Assembly: GCF_039555535.1 (NCBI RefSeq)
Contig: NZ_CP154630.1
Span: 248,001 to 312,000 of the forward strand
Reading direction: 5' to 3'
Length of the DNA stretch: 64,000 bases
Source of the DNA: Stenotrophomonas maltophilia
Lineage (GTDB): Bacteria; Pseudomonadota; Gammaproteobacteria; Xanthomonadales; Xanthomonadaceae
Shown: positions 29,217 through 38,299 of the stretch, one piece after another
How positions within the stretch are numbered: position 1 is the stretch's first letter
Layout: each line of letters starts with the position of its first letter
Notes under the pieces: generated by a model
Databases searched by the model: none
What the model saw: the letters and a program-made list of their open reading frames with translations, nothing else
Told to the model about the DNA's origin: nothing
Program-made: the position numbers and the translations under genes

Positions 29217-29888
29217 TCAATCGCCCTGCGGCGTCCCAGCGTCCTGCCCGTAGTACAGCAGGCCGATCTTGATCCGTTCGCGGCCGTTCTCGCGGCGATG
29301 GCGGTTGGCATCGCGCAGCGAATACACGCAGCCGCAGTACTCCTGCTGGTAGAACTGCTCGCGCTTGCTGATCTCGATCATGCGGCTGGCACCGCCGCCC
29401 TTGCGCCAGTTGTAGTCCCAGTACTGCAGGCCTTCATAGCGCGACGCGGCACGGATGCCGCAGTCGTTGATCTGCGCCATGTTCTTCCAGCGCGAGATGC
29501 CCAGCGAAGAACTGATGGTGTCGTAACCGTGTTCGTGCGCGTACAGGGCGGTGCGCTCGAAACGCATGTCGAAGCACATCGTGCAGCGGATGCCGCGCTC
29601 GGGTTCGTTCTCCATGCCGCGCGCACGGCTGAACCAGTTGTCGGTGTCGTAGTCGCAGTCGATGAACGGAATGCCGTGCTTCTCGGCGAAGCGGATGTTC
29701 TCCTGCTTGCGCAGCTCGTATTCCTTCACCGGGTGGATGTTGGGGTTGTAGAAGAAGATCGCGTAGTCGATCCCGGAGGCGGTGATCGCCTCCATCACTT
29801 CGCCGGAGCAGGGTGCGCAGCACGAATGCAGCAGCAGGCGCTTGCCGTCGGCGGGCAGGGTCAGGGCGGGGCGTTGGAACTCGGTCAT
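29217..29888 (-). CDS. queH: Epoxyqueuosine reductase QueH (B12-independent)
   Basis: A 223-residue DUF208 protein performing the last step of queuosine synthesis in tRNA, reduction of epoxyqueuosine. Iron-sulfur and metal cysteines are in [12 protein letters not shown] and CTMCFDMR, with [14 protein letters not shown] and [10 protein letters not shown] further on. QueH replaces the cobalamin-dependent enzyme QueG. The ATG at 29888 opens with [11 protein letters not shown]; no strong ribosome site is visible. A cobalamin riboswitch lies 155 bases upstream on the same strand. Confidence 0.92.
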   Translation of the reverse strand: MTEFQRPALTLPADGKRLLLHSCCAPCSGEVMEAITASGIDYAIFFYNPNIHPVKEYELRKQENIRFAEKHGIPFIDCDYDTDNWFSRARGMENEPERGIRCTMCFDMRFERTALYAHEHGYDTISSSLGISRWKNMAQINDCGIRAASRYEGLQYWDYNWRKGGGASRMIEISKREQFYQQEYCGCVYSLRDANRHRRENGRERIKIGLLYYGQDAGTPQGD

Positions 29889-30042
29889 CGTCGGGTGCGT
29901 CAGGGCGTGGAAGTGGGCTGGCCGGATACCGTGAACAGGACGCGCGCGGCCACACCGCCTGCGCGCGCAGGACGACGACGGCCCCGGCACCCTCCCCGCG
30001 GAGAGTCCAGGTCGAATCAGGGGACGGTCGTGTCCCCCGGCC

Positions 30043-30250
30043 GGGGCCGGTATTCGGGCTGATGGACACGGGCCGCAGCCCACCTACTCCCTGCCGCTTC
30101 CCAGGCGTGAGCCCAGTGCTGTTGGCAGGATTCGTTTCCATTCACCGCTGCGGGGCAGCTCCGGAATGGGCGCGTGAGGCGCCTTCACCGGATTCCCGTT
30201 TAAATCCCTCCCCGCGCGTGAACGCCTGGAGGGATACCTTCGGCGCGCCC
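30043..30250 (-). promoter_or_regulatory. Cobalamin (B12) riboswitch
   Basis: Read on the minus strand, the parts of the AdoCbl/cobalamin aptamer appear in order: AAGGTATCCC (near 30240), GGGAATCCGGTG (30197-30186), then ATTCCGGAGCTGCCCCGCAG and GGTGAATGG (30168-30139), CTGGGAAGCGGCAGGGAGTA, and the B12 box AGCCCGAATACCGGCC (30060-30045). GGTAT at the 5' side can pair with ATACC in the B12 box. A GC-rich hairpin region (GGGGGACACGACCGTCCCC) follows as a possible expression platform. The next gene on this strand is queH, with no gene between. Boundaries are approximate. Confidence 0.9.
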
Positions 30251-30279
30251 ACGGTGGACGGGTTGCTGGCCAGGGTCAA

Positions 30280-30318
30280 GGGGGCAGAGCCCGTTGCGCT
30301 GCAACGGGATCCGACCCC
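30280..30318. repeat. GGGGTC-type palindrome, copy 3 (diverged)
   Basis: CAGAGCCCGTTGC pairs with GCAACGGGATCCGACCCC, with a diverged left end. It lies between the riboswitch and the end of nadV. Confidence 0.6.
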
Positions 30319-30333
30319 GGGCGGGACGTACCT

Positions 30334-31743
30334 TCAACGTCCCACCGCAGCCCGCGCGCGGATGTCGTCCAGCCGCTGGTCGTGCAGCAGGTGCCCGTTC
30401 TCCCACACGGTCACCATCGCGTCCTCGAAGCCGACCGGCAGGGTGTCGTCGCCGTTGGCCGGCAGTGGCACCGTATGCAGGCTGCCGTCACCCAGGCGGC
30501 GCAGCAGGCGCATGCGGCCACGCTTGCTGGTCTTGCCGGCATCGGTGACCGGATCCTTGTATACATCGACCCACTCACCGTCGACCCGTGCCGCCGAGCA
30601 TTTCAGCGCGAACTTCTGCGTGTCGCGGTCCAGTCGCTGCAGCAGGGCGCCGCCCATGCCGAAGGCTATGTTGTCGGCGGCGTAGCCATCGTAGGTGATG
30701 CGTTGCAGGATGGCGCGGATCATATCCGGGTTGATGCCATCGCCCTGGATCACCCGCACGTGGTTGAGCACGCGATAGCCCTTGCCGTTGATCACGTGGC
30801 CGAACGCTTCATCCAGCCGGCGCAGACTTTCGGCCACCACCTCCACCGGGTCGCCCGAGTCGGGACGGATGACCAGGGTGGCGCCCGAGGCGATCACTGC
30901 ATCGCGCAGGGTGGTACCCCAGTGCTCGCTGATCGCGCGGTAGATGTCATAGCTGTCCGACACGACCGCCACGATCGCACCGGGCTTGCCGAACTGGCGC
31001 AGCATGTTGCGGTAGGCGTCCACTTCACGCTCGCGGCCCCAGCTGGTGATGGTGCTGTGCTCGGCGGCGGGAATCGAATAGCCGGCCATCGGCGCGTGAT
31101 AGTGCGCGCGGGCCAGGCACAGGGCCGATACGGTATCGGTGCCGAGGAAGTTGACCAGGTGCGCGGCACCGCCCAGCGCGGCCGATTCCAGGCTCGATAC
31201 ACCGCGCGCGCCGAAGTCGTGCAGCTTGAACGGCAGCTGCCCCTGCGGATCGTCGCTGGTCTGCTGCAGGAACGCGGCAATCGTCTGCCGTGCGTGCCAG
31301 CTGATGGTGGCCACGGTGACCGGATACCACACCCGCAGCAGCAGCGTTTCCAGGTACGACGGCACCCAGAACGCGGCCGGATCGGTCGACTCGATCGTCA
31401 TCAGTGCCTGGTGGGTGGGCACCACGCTGCCCTCGGGCACGGCACGGATGCGTACCGGCAGGTGGCCGCCAAGCCGGTCGACGATATCGCGCCAGCCGGT
31501 CTCGTTGAACGGTTCGCCATGCGCGGCGAACACCGCAGCAGCGTCGTCGATGTCGGCGTGGGTGACCGGCCGTGCCAGTGCGTCCTTGAGGATCGCCTGC
31601 AGGCCGAAGAACACCGTGCGATCGTGCAGGCCGCCACGCGATTCGACGTAGAAGAACGTGGCATCGGTACCCGGGGGGTACTGCAGCCAGTGGCTGGCCT
31701 TGTAGCTGTCGGTGTTGAGGAGAAGATTATCGAGGTAGTGCAT
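30334..31743 (-). CDS. nadV: Nicotinamide phosphoribosyltransferase
   Basis: A 469-residue NAMPT-type enzyme making NMN from nicotinamide and PRPP. NTDSYKASHW at the start, KLHDFGARGVSS, the catalytic histidine region, VIRPDSGDPVEVV and FGMGGALLQ are characteristic and distinguish it from nicotinate PRTase PncB. nadM, the next enzyme, is encoded immediately upstream on the same strand, 64 bases away. Together they salvage nicotinamide without deamidation. Confidence 0.94.
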   Translation of the reverse strand: MHYLDNLLLNTDSYKASHWLQYPPGTDATFFYVESRGGLHDRTVFFGLQAILKDALARPVTHADIDDAAAVFAAHGEPFNETGWRDIVDRLGGHLPVRIRAVPEGSVVPTHQALMTIESTDPAAFWVPSYLETLLLRVWYPVTVATISWHARQTIAAFLQQTSDDPQGQLPFKLHDFGARGVSSLESAALGGAAHLVNFLGTDTVSALCLARAHYHAPMAGYSIPAAEHSTITSWGREREVDAYRNMLRQFGKPGAIVAVVSDSYDIYRAISEHWGTTLRDAVIASGATLVIRPDSGDPVEVVAESLRRLDEAFGHVINGKGYRVLNHVRVIQGDGINPDMIRAILQRITYDGYAADNIAFGMGGALLQRLDRDTQKFALKCSAARVDGEWVDVYKDPVTDAGKTSKRGRMRLLRRLGDGSLHTVPLPANGDDTLPVGFEDAMVTVWENGHLLHDQRLDDIRARAAVGR

Positions 31744-31807
31744 GACGGAAGCTCCTTCGCGTCGGGTGGCACCGGCGGTCTATCCGCCAGTGGGGAGGCC
31801 GGGCCTG

Positions 31808-32857
31808 TCAGCCGCGGCCGAGGAAATACTCCAGGATGTGCAGGTGGTCTTCGAACAGCTGCGGGCCCATGTCCAGGGCTTCACTTACCGGTACCCAGCG
31901 CGCCTTGTCGGCGTCATCGCCGCCGCGCACCGGCGGCAGCTCGCCGGCGGGGAATTCGAAGTGGAAACCGTGGGTGATGGTGCGGCCGCGCTGGCTGCGG
32001 TCGGGGTGGTCGAAGACCTGCTGGCCCTTCAGTGACCCCTTCAGCACCGGCAGCGGGATCTTCAGCCGGGTTTCCTCGCGCAGTTCGCGCAGGCAGCTGT
32101 CGAGCAGGCTCTGTTCCTGGCCGACGAAACCGCCGGGCAATGCCCACAGCCCCTTGCCGGGTTCCGAGCGGCGGCGCACCAGCAGCACGTGGCCCGAATG
32201 CACCACCACCGCATCGGTGGTGACGAAGGTCGGCGCGTAGGGCGCATCCTTCCAGGCGGCCTTGTACTGCTCGATGAAGCGGTACTCGGCCACCAGCTGG
32301 GCATAGGCCGGCGCGCTCTTGCGGAACGCTTCGAGCATGTCGAAGACCGGCGCCGGCACATTGCCACGCAGCATCAGCAATGCACCGTGGAAGTCCACGT
32401 CGCCGGCCTCGAACAGGTAACGCCGCAGTTCGGTGGCCGACAGCGTGGCGGTGTGCTGCACGTCCACCAGCGGCCACTGCGGGAACTCGCGCAGGTAGTA
32501 GCTGGACGCATCCTTGTCCATGCCGATCAGGCCGACTCTGGCATCGGCCGCGGCGCCGTCGTTGCGCAGGGCCTCGGCCACCTGGCGCTGCACGTTGGCG
32601 ATCCACTGGGCTTCGTTGTACAGGTGGTCACGCAGCGGGCGGATCAGCAGGCGGTCGCCATGGCCGTCGAGGGCGGCTTGGATCATCACGGCACGTTCGG
32701 CCACGGTCCAGGGATTGCGGAGGCTGCGGGGGGTATCGGCAGAGCCGACCAGGAAGATCAGCTTGCGGGCCCGGCTCAGGGCCAGGCGCGCAACGGCGGC
32801 GTGGCCGTTGTGAAAGGGCTCGAAACGCCCGATGAAGACGAGATAGTCGAATTCCAT
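31808..32857 (-). CDS. nadM: Bifunctional NMN adenylyltransferase/Nudix hydrolase
   Basis: A 349-residue fusion. The N-terminal nucleotidyltransferase domain (FIGRFEPFHNGHAAVARLAL, with the HxGH motif) joins NMN and ATP to NAD. The C-terminal Nudix domain has GGFVGQEQSLLDSC followed by LRELREET, which keeps the REL..EE core but has arginine where the box usually has glycine after EET. This NadM-Nudix architecture is usual in bacteria that carry NadV. It is the first gene of the nadM-nadV pair. Confidence 0.94.
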   Translation of the reverse strand: MEFDYLVFIGRFEPFHNGHAAVARLALSRARKLIFLVGSADTPRSLRNPWTVAERAVMIQAALDGHGDRLLIRPLRDHLYNEAQWIANVQRQVAEALRNDGAAADARVGLIGMDKDASSYYLREFPQWPLVDVQHTATLSATELRRYLFEAGDVDFHGALLMLRGNVPAPVFDMLEAFRKSAPAYAQLVAEYRFIEQYKAAWKDAPYAPTFVTTDAVVVHSGHVLLVRRRSEPGKGLWALPGGFVGQEQSLLDSCLRELREETRLKIPLPVLKGSLKGQQVFDHPDRSQRGRTITHGFHFEFPAGELPPVRGGDDADKARWVPVSEALDMGPQLFEDHLHILEYFLGRG

Positions 32858-33051
32858 GAGAATCCCTCATGTCGTTGTGGCAGCCGCAGGTCTGTCCCTT
32901 GGCTTGCTGCAGATGCTACGCCGATGGCGGGGCGGGTCAAGCCTGCAGGCATGCCATCGGCTGAACGCCGCAGATTCCTGCTCGGACTGCGGTGGTGTTC
33001 TCAGGCCCTGAGAAGCCTCTGCGCCATACTGGCACCCACGCGGCGGACGGC

Positions 33052-34944
33052 ATGCTCGGGGGCAAGACAGTGGCAGACAAGTACTGCGATCTGGTCATGA
33101 AAGGCGGCATCACCAGCGGCATCGTGTACCCCAATGCGGTACTGGCGCTGGCGCGCGAGTATCGATTCAAGAGCATCGGCGGCACTTCGGCCGGCGCCAT
33201 CGCTGCGGCGGTGGCGGCTGCGGCGGCCTGCGGTGATCGCCGCCAGCAGGCCGGTGAGCACTTGCCCGGCGATGCCGGCTATGGTGGGTTGTCGGCGGTA
33301 TCGGCGCAGCTGTCGCGGCGCGGCTTTATCTACAGCCTGTTCCAGCCGGCGCGCGGCGCACGCGCGGCCTATCGGCTGCTGGTGGTGCTGACCGGCAATG
33401 CCAGCCTGCCGCACAAATTGCTGTGCCTGGCCGTTGCCGTGTTCGAGATCGCACCGCTGGAAGTGCTGGTGTCGCTGGCGCTGTTGCTCGGCCTGGGCTG
33501 GTGGGGCGGTGGTTGGAGCGGCGTGGCGGCCACGCTGCTGCCGTCGCTGCTGTGTGCGTATGGTGCGGGTGTGGCCGGTGCCGCGCTGCGTGTGGCACGC
33601 GTGGCGCGACGCAATCTGCTGGGCCTATGCAGTGGACTCGGCCGCGATGCACGCACGCCGGCACTGACCGAGTGGCTGCACGAATGCCTGCAGCAGTTGT
33701 CCGGCAAGCCGCTGGATGCACCGCTCACCTTCGCCGACCTGCACGACGCGCCGCGCTATGCCGGCGAGCCGGACAGCCCGCATGCGATCAGCCTGCAGAT
33801 GATCACCACCTGCGTGTCGCACAACGAGCCGCGTACGCTGCCGCTGGGCGGCGCGCAGTTCTGGTTCCTGCGCGAGGAATTCGAGCAGCTGTTCCCGGCC
33901 AGCGTGGTGCAGTGGCTGGTGAAGCAGGCTGGCCCGCCGCTGGAGGTGGAGGGGCGCCAGTATTATCACCTGCCGCCGGGCCCGCAGCTGCCGGTGCTGG
34001 TGGCCACGCGCATGAGCCTGAGCTTCCCGCTGCTGATCAGCGCCGTGCCGCTGCACGAACCTTCGCGCCGCGAGCGTCGCTGCGATCCGACTGCGCCAGC
34101 GGCCGACCCCGAGCACAACGTGGCCGACAGCATGGAAGGGCTGACCAGTGCCGGGCAGGCCTGCGGCCCGGTGATCACCGCGTTCCGCATCTGCTGGTTC
34201 TCCGATGGCGGCATCAGCAGCAACTTCCCGATTCATCTGTTCGATGCCGCGTTGCCGCGCTGGCCGACCTTCGCCATCAATCTGGTCTACCCGCAGCACG
34301 CCGAAGAGGTGAACCAGGGCAGCAGTGGCCGCCAGGCGCTGGAACACGCCGTGTTCCTGCCCACCGAAAACCGGCATGGCTGGCAGCGCACCTACCAGTC
34401 GATCGCCACGCCGTTGGCGGCTGCGGAACTGGGGCGTTTTCTGTTCGCGGTGGTGGCAACCATGCAGAACTGGCGTGATCTGCTGCAGGCGCGCGCGCCG
34501 GGCTACCGCGACCGCATCGTGCACGTCAGCCTGCAGGGCGACGAAGGCGGCATGAACCTGGACATGCCACAGGAGGTGCTCACCCGCATCGCCGACAAGG
34601 GCAGCCTGGCCGGTGCGCGCTTCTGTTCGTTCTCGTTCGAGAACCACTACTGGATCCGCTGGCGCAACCTGGCCTCGGCCTACCAGCGCTACACGCTGGA
34701 AGTGGCGCGTACCGACGACCCGGCGCAGCAGGTGCTGGCCTACCGCGCGGCCTATTCGATGGTCGCCCGGGGTGAACCGGCACCGCCGTCGTACAAGCTG
34801 GGCTCGGACGACAAGCGTCGCGGCTCGCAGCAGCTGTGGGCGCAGATGGTCGAGCAGGGCCGCACCTGGGAAGACCTTGGCCCGGACCTGACCGACGGCG
34901 CACCACGCCCGCTGCCGCAGATGAAGGTGACGCCGATCTACTGA
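33052..34944 (+). CDS. Patatin-like phospholipase with membrane insertion
   Basis: A 630-residue patatin-domain protein. The oxyanion loop VMKGGITSGIVYP, the nucleophile elbow GGTSAGAIAAAV (about residue 46) and the catalytic aspartate in WFSDGGISSNFP (about 385) are present, so it should be active as a lipid acyl hydrolase. Between them, at roughly residues 125-185, hydrophobic segments (LLCLAVAVFEIAPLEVLVSL, then WSGVAATLLPSLLCAYGAG) suggest a membrane hairpin that ordinary patatins lack. The start may instead be the GTG at 33070, which has GGGGGCAAGACA upstream. It stands alone, so its role is unknown. Confidence 0.82.
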   Translation: MLGGKTVADKYCDLVMKGGITSGIVYPNAVLALAREYRFKSIGGTSAGAIAAAVAAAAACGDRRQQAGEHLPGDAGYGGLSAVSAQLSRRGFIYSLFQPARGARAAYRLLVVLTGNASLPHKLLCLAVAVFEIAPLEVLVSLALLLGLGWWGGGWSGVAATLLPSLLCAYGAGVAGAALRVARVARRNLLGLCSGLGRDARTPALTEWLHECLQQLSGKPLDAPLTFADLHDAPRYAGEPDSPHAISLQMITTCVSHNEPRTLPLGGAQFWFLREEFEQLFPASVVQWLVKQAGPPLEVEGRQYYHLPPGPQLPVLVATRMSLSFPLLISAVPLHEPSRRERRCDPTAPAADPEHNVADSMEGLTSAGQACGPVITAFRICWFSDGGISSNFPIHLFDAALPRWPTFAINLVYPQHAEEVNQGSSGRQALEHAVFLPTENRHGWQRTYQSIATPLAAAELGRFLFAVVATMQNWRDLLQARAPGYRDRIVHVSLQGDEGGMNLDMPQEVLTRIADKGSLAGARFCSFSFENHYWIRWRNLASAYQRYTLEVARTDDPAQQVLAYRAAYSMVARGEPAPPSYKLGSDDKRRGSQQLWAQMVEQGRTWEDLGPDLTDGAPRPLPQMKVTPIY

Positions 34945-34948
34945 CCGG

Positions 34949-35066
34949 GTAGCAGATCCACGCCATGCGTGGATGGAACCCCGTTGAAGTCGAGCATTTC
35001 GAACATTCATCGAAGAGCATCCACGCGTGGCGTGGATCAAGCGTGTCGACCAAGGTCGACACCTAC
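34949..35066. repeat. SMAG-like elements after the patatin gene
   Basis: A GTAGCAGATCCACGCCATGC-headed palindrome (34949-34975), a related CCACGCGTGGCGTGG copy near 35021, and an inverted GTAGGTGTCGACC element (35043-35066). Confidence 0.6.
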
Positions 35067-35115
35067 CCACAGCAGCAAAGGATGCCGTTTTGACAGCTCG
35101 CGGAGATCTGTCGAA

Positions 35116-35217
35116 GGCGGGGTGGGTCCGGTGGCGGGGGTGTCCGCGGCATGGATGCCGCGGCCAAGCCCCCAAGGACGGGTCTACGGCGTCCCCCGCC
35201 ACCGGACCCACCCCGCC
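35116..35217. repeat. Large inverted repeat with 25-base perfect arms
   Basis: Arm 1 (35116-35140, beginning GGCGGGGTGGGTCC) is perfectly complementary to arm 2 (35193-35217). The 52-base loop holds a second palindrome, CCGCGGCATGGATGCCGCGG. This is larger than and different from SMAG. It fills the gap between convergent patatin and regulator genes, in which I see no gene. Confidence 0.8.
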
Positions 35218-35297
35218 ATCCCACGGAAAGCCCGCTGTTGCTTTTGCTGTTGCCTTGGATTGAAGCAGGTGCAGGGCGCAGCCCTGCCGAACCAACC

Positions 35298-36665
35298 CTA
35301 CCGCCCCGGCAACTGCGCGAACGCACGCTGCATGCAGTCCTCGCGCGGGCACACCCGGCAGCCCGGCCCGATCGACACCGAATTGCCCGGGCTCTGCACG
35401 TCCAGCCCCAGCGAGTACACCAGCCGTTCGGCATGCTGAAGATCGCAGCCCAGTGCCACCGCAAACGTCTTGCGTGGCTGCCCATGCCCGACCGGCCCGC
35501 TGCTGACCTGCCGTGCCAGCCAGAAATGTCGGCGGCCATCGGGCATGCGCGCAGTCTGGGTGAGGATGCGCCCGGGCTGGTTGAACGCCTCGTAGACGAT
35601 CCACAGCGGGCACGAGCCGCCCACCTGCGAGAAGTGGAAGTCGGTGGCCGAGTGGCGCTTGGACACATTGCCGGCGCGGTCCACGCGGATGAAGAAGAAC
35701 GGCAGGCCAGGCGCGCTGCGCCGCGCCAGCGTGCTCAGCCGGTGGCAGACCGCTTCGAAGCCGACGCCGAACTGGTGCGCCAGCAGTTCGATGTCGTAGC
35801 TGCTGGCCTCGGCGGCGCGCAGGAAGCGCAGGTACGGCATCACCAGCGCACCGGCGAAGTAGTTTGAAAGACCGATACGCGCCTGCGCGATGCGCGCGTC
35901 ATCGCTGAAACCGGCACGCGCCACCACCGCATCGATCTGTGGCAGGTAGCCGTGCAGGGCCAGTTCGGCGGCCATCTGGAACGCCTGCTGGCCCGGCTCC
36001 AGGTAGTCCGGCAGCCACAGCCGGCGGGTACCGGCGTCGTACTGGCGCTTCTCGCGCCCGGCCTGCAGCGCGGCCACTTCCACCAGCACCCCGTGGCGAT
36101 CGGCCAGCAGCTGGCGCAGGCGCGGCGCCACGTGCCCGGGCGACAACCCCCACTCGGCGAACAGGCGCTCGGCCAGTTCGTCCAGCTCGGGGATGTGGTT
36201 GTGCATGCGGTTGAAGAACTCGCGCACCTGGTCACCGGCAGGCAGGGTGCTGCCGGCACCCGGCTCGCCCAGCTGGAATTCCAGGGCGGCGGCATGTTCG
36301 CGCAGGGCCAGGTGGCGGCGGTGCAGGTCCAGCAGGGCGCGGCTGACCTGCGGCAGGTTGCCGGCCAGTGCGCGCAGTTCGGTCGCGCTCACCTCCGCCA
36401 GGCCCAGGTCGCGCAAGGTCTCGCCCAGCGCCTCCTGCAGTGCGGCGGGCTCATCTTCGTCGAACAACGAGGAAACGTCGCCCAGCACCTCACCCAGCTT
36501 TTTCTGCACCGCCGGCGTCAGCGGGCGCTTGTTGCGCTCGATCTGGTTCAGGTAACTGGCCGACAGCCCCAGCGCCCGCGCCAGATCAGCCTGGCTGTAG
36601 CCACGCTGCTCGCGCAGCCGCAGCAGGCGCAGGCCAAGTTGTCGTTGGGTGGCTGAATAATTCAC
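35298..36665 (-). CDS. XRE-family regulator of the ScfR/short-chain acyl-CoA type
   Basis: A 455-residue regulator. An XRE helix-turn-helix (RGYSQADLARALGLSASYLN, about 21-40) is followed by an IrrE/ImmA-like domain whose HExxH is degenerate here (AAELALHGYL), and a C-terminal DUF2083 domain ending with cysteines CRVCPREDC. Relatives such as RamB and PrpR control acetate, glyoxylate or propionate genes by sensing acyl-CoA. It is divergent from the valine operon and is its likely regulator, although valine-specific function is inference. The start is GTG at 36665. The glyoxylate genes at the left edge are another conceivable target. Confidence 0.83.
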   Translation of the reverse strand: MNYSATQRQLGLRLLRLREQRGYSQADLARALGLSASYLNQIERNKRPLTPAVQKKLGEVLGDVSSLFDEDEPAALQEALGETLRDLGLAEVSATELRALAGNLPQVSRALLDLHRRHLALREHAAALEFQLGEPGAGSTLPAGDQVREFFNRMHNHIPELDELAERLFAEWGLSPGHVAPRLRQLLADRHGVLVEVAALQAGREKRQYDAGTRRLWLPDYLEPGQQAFQMAAELALHGYLPQIDAVVARAGFSDDARIAQARIGLSNYFAGALVMPYLRFLRAAEASSYDIELLAHQFGVGFEAVCHRLSTLARRSAPGLPFFFIRVDRAGNVSKRHSATDFHFSQVGGSCPLWIVYEAFNQPGRILTQTARMPDGRRHFWLARQVSSGPVGHGQPRKTFAVALGCDLQHAERLVYSLGLDVQSPGNSVSIGPGCRVCPREDCMQRAFAQLPGR

Positions 36666-36682
36666 AGAATTAACATGAATCG

Positions 36683-36700
36683 TCTGGCGTGTTGGCCAGA
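36683..36700. promoter_or_regulatory. Candidate operator between regulator and mmsA
   Basis: A perfect palindrome TCTGGC-N6-GCCAGA lies in the 114-base divergent gap, 18 bases upstream of the regulator start codon and 80 bases before mmsA. It is well placed to be bound by the XRE protein. Confidence 0.4.
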
Positions 36701-36779
36701 TTAAGCGGATTCAGCCCGGAAATCGAGGTGGGTGCTGTGAATAATGCCAAGCATCTTTCGAGCCCGTGGGATTGTCGTC

Positions 36780-38285
36780 ATGACTGTTGCAGCGCCCCGT
36801 ATCCGCATGCTGATCGATGGCCAGTTCATCGAATCGGCCACCTCCCACTGGCAGGACGTGATCAATCCGGCCACCCAGGACGTGCTGGCCAAGGTGCCGT
36901 TCGCCACCACCGGCGAAGTGGACGCCGCCGTCGCCGCCGCCAAGGAAGCCTTCAAGACCTGGCGCAAGACCCCGATCGGCACCCGCGCGCGCATCTTCCT
37001 GAAGTACCAGCAGCTGATCCGCGAGAACATGAGCGAGCTGGCCCACATCCTCACCGCCGAGCAGGGCAAGACCCTGCCGGACGCCGAAGGCGATGTGTTC
37101 CGCGGCCTGGAAGTGGTCGAGCATGCCGCTGCCATCGGCAACCTGCAGCTGGGCGAGCTGGCCAACAACGTGGCCAATGGCGTGGATACCTACACGATCA
37201 TGCAGCCGCTGGGCGTGTGCGCCGGCATCACCCCGTTCAACTTCCCGGCGATGATCCCGCTGTGGATGTTCCCGATGGCGATCGCCACCGGCAACACCTT
37301 CATCCTCAAGCCGTCCGAACAGGATCCGATGGTCACCATGCGCCTGGTTGAACTGGCGCTGGAAGCCGGCATTCCGAAGGGCGTGCTGAACGTCGTCCAC
37401 GGTGGCGAGGAAGTGGTCAACGCGATCTGCGATCACCCGGACATCAAGGCCGTGTCGTTCGTCGGTTCCACCCGCGTCGGCACCCACGTCTACAACCGCG
37501 CCTCGCTGGCCGGCAAGCGCGTGCAGTGCATGATGGGCGCCAAGAACCACGCCGTGGTGCTGCCGGACGCCAACAAGGAACAGACCCTCAACGCGATGGT
37601 CGGCGCCGCATTCGGTGCCGCTGGCCAGCGTTGCATGGCCGCCTCCACCCTGGTGCTGGTCGGTGAAGCACGCAACTGGGTGCAGGACCTGGTGGCCAAG
37701 GCCAAGACCCTGAAGGTCAGCGGCGGCACCGTCGCCGGTACCGATGTCGGCCCGGTCATTTCCTGCAGCGCCCGCGAGCGCGTGGAAGGCCTGATCGCCT
37801 CGGGCGTGGAGCAGGGCGCCCAGCTGGTGCTCGATGGCCGCAAGCCGCAGGTCGATGGCTTCGAGAAGGGCAACTTCGTCGGCCCGACCATCTTTGCCGG
37901 TGTCACCACCGACATGCGCATCTACCAGGAAGAAATCTTCGGGCCGGTGCTGGTCATCCTCGAAGCAGAGACGCTGGAAGACGCCATCGCGATGGTCAAC
38001 AGCAACCCGAACGGCAACGGCACCGCGCTGTTCACCCAGTCCGGCGCGGCCGCCCGCAAGTTCCAGGAAGACATCGACGTCGGCCAGGTCGGCATCAACG
38101 TGCCCATCCCGGTGCCGGTGCCGCTGTTCTCGTTCACCGGTTCGCGCGCCTCCAAGCTGGGCGACCTGGGCCCGTACGGCAAGCAGGTGGTGCTGTTCTA
38201 CACCCAGACCAAGACGGTCACCGCGCGCTGGTTCGATGACGAGACGCTCAGCCACGGCGTCAACACCACGATCAGCCTGAAGTAA
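36780..38285 (+). CDS. mmsA: Methylmalonate-semialdehyde dehydrogenase (CoA-acylating)
   Basis: A 501-residue aldehyde dehydrogenase converting methylmalonate semialdehyde to propionyl-CoA, the last step of valine degradation. [31 protein letters not shown] and the catalytic cysteine in [11 protein letters not shown] identify the CoA-dependent MMSDH branch. The ATG at 36780 gives the standard length. It is the first gene of a five-gene operon whose later members overlap at ATGA junctions. Confidence 0.95.
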   Translation: MTVAAPRIRMLIDGQFIESATSHWQDVINPATQDVLAKVPFATTGEVDAAVAAAKEAFKTWRKTPIGTRARIFLKYQQLIRENMSELAHILTAEQGKTLPDAEGDVFRGLEVVEHAAAIGNLQLGELANNVANGVDTYTIMQPLGVCAGITPFNFPAMIPLWMFPMAIATGNTFILKPSEQDPMVTMRLVELALEAGIPKGVLNVVHGGEEVVNAICDHPDIKAVSFVGSTRVGTHVYNRASLAGKRVQCMMGAKNHAVVLPDANKEQTLNAMVGAAFGAAGQRCMAASTLVLVGEARNWVQDLVAKAKTLKVSGGTVAGTDVGPVISCSARERVEGLIASGVEQGAQLVLDGRKPQVDGFEKGNFVGPTIFAGVTTDMRIYQEEIFGPVLVILEAETLEDAIAMVNSNPNGNGTALFTQSGAAARKFQEDIDVGQVGINVPIPVPVPLFSFTGSRASKLGDLGPYGKQVVLFYTQTKTVTARWFDDETLSHGVNTTISLK

Positions 38286-38299
38286 CGGCAGGAGCAGCC

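Noticed and set aside
29434..30141. Open frame covering the cobalamin riboswitch on the minus strand
   Set aside because: The interval is explained by conserved RNA motifs, and the translation has no domain.
30043..30250. Riboswitch acting on the plus strand
   Set aside because: The B12 box and aptamer order are correct only on the minus strand, and the plus-strand downstream gene is convergent (nadV end).
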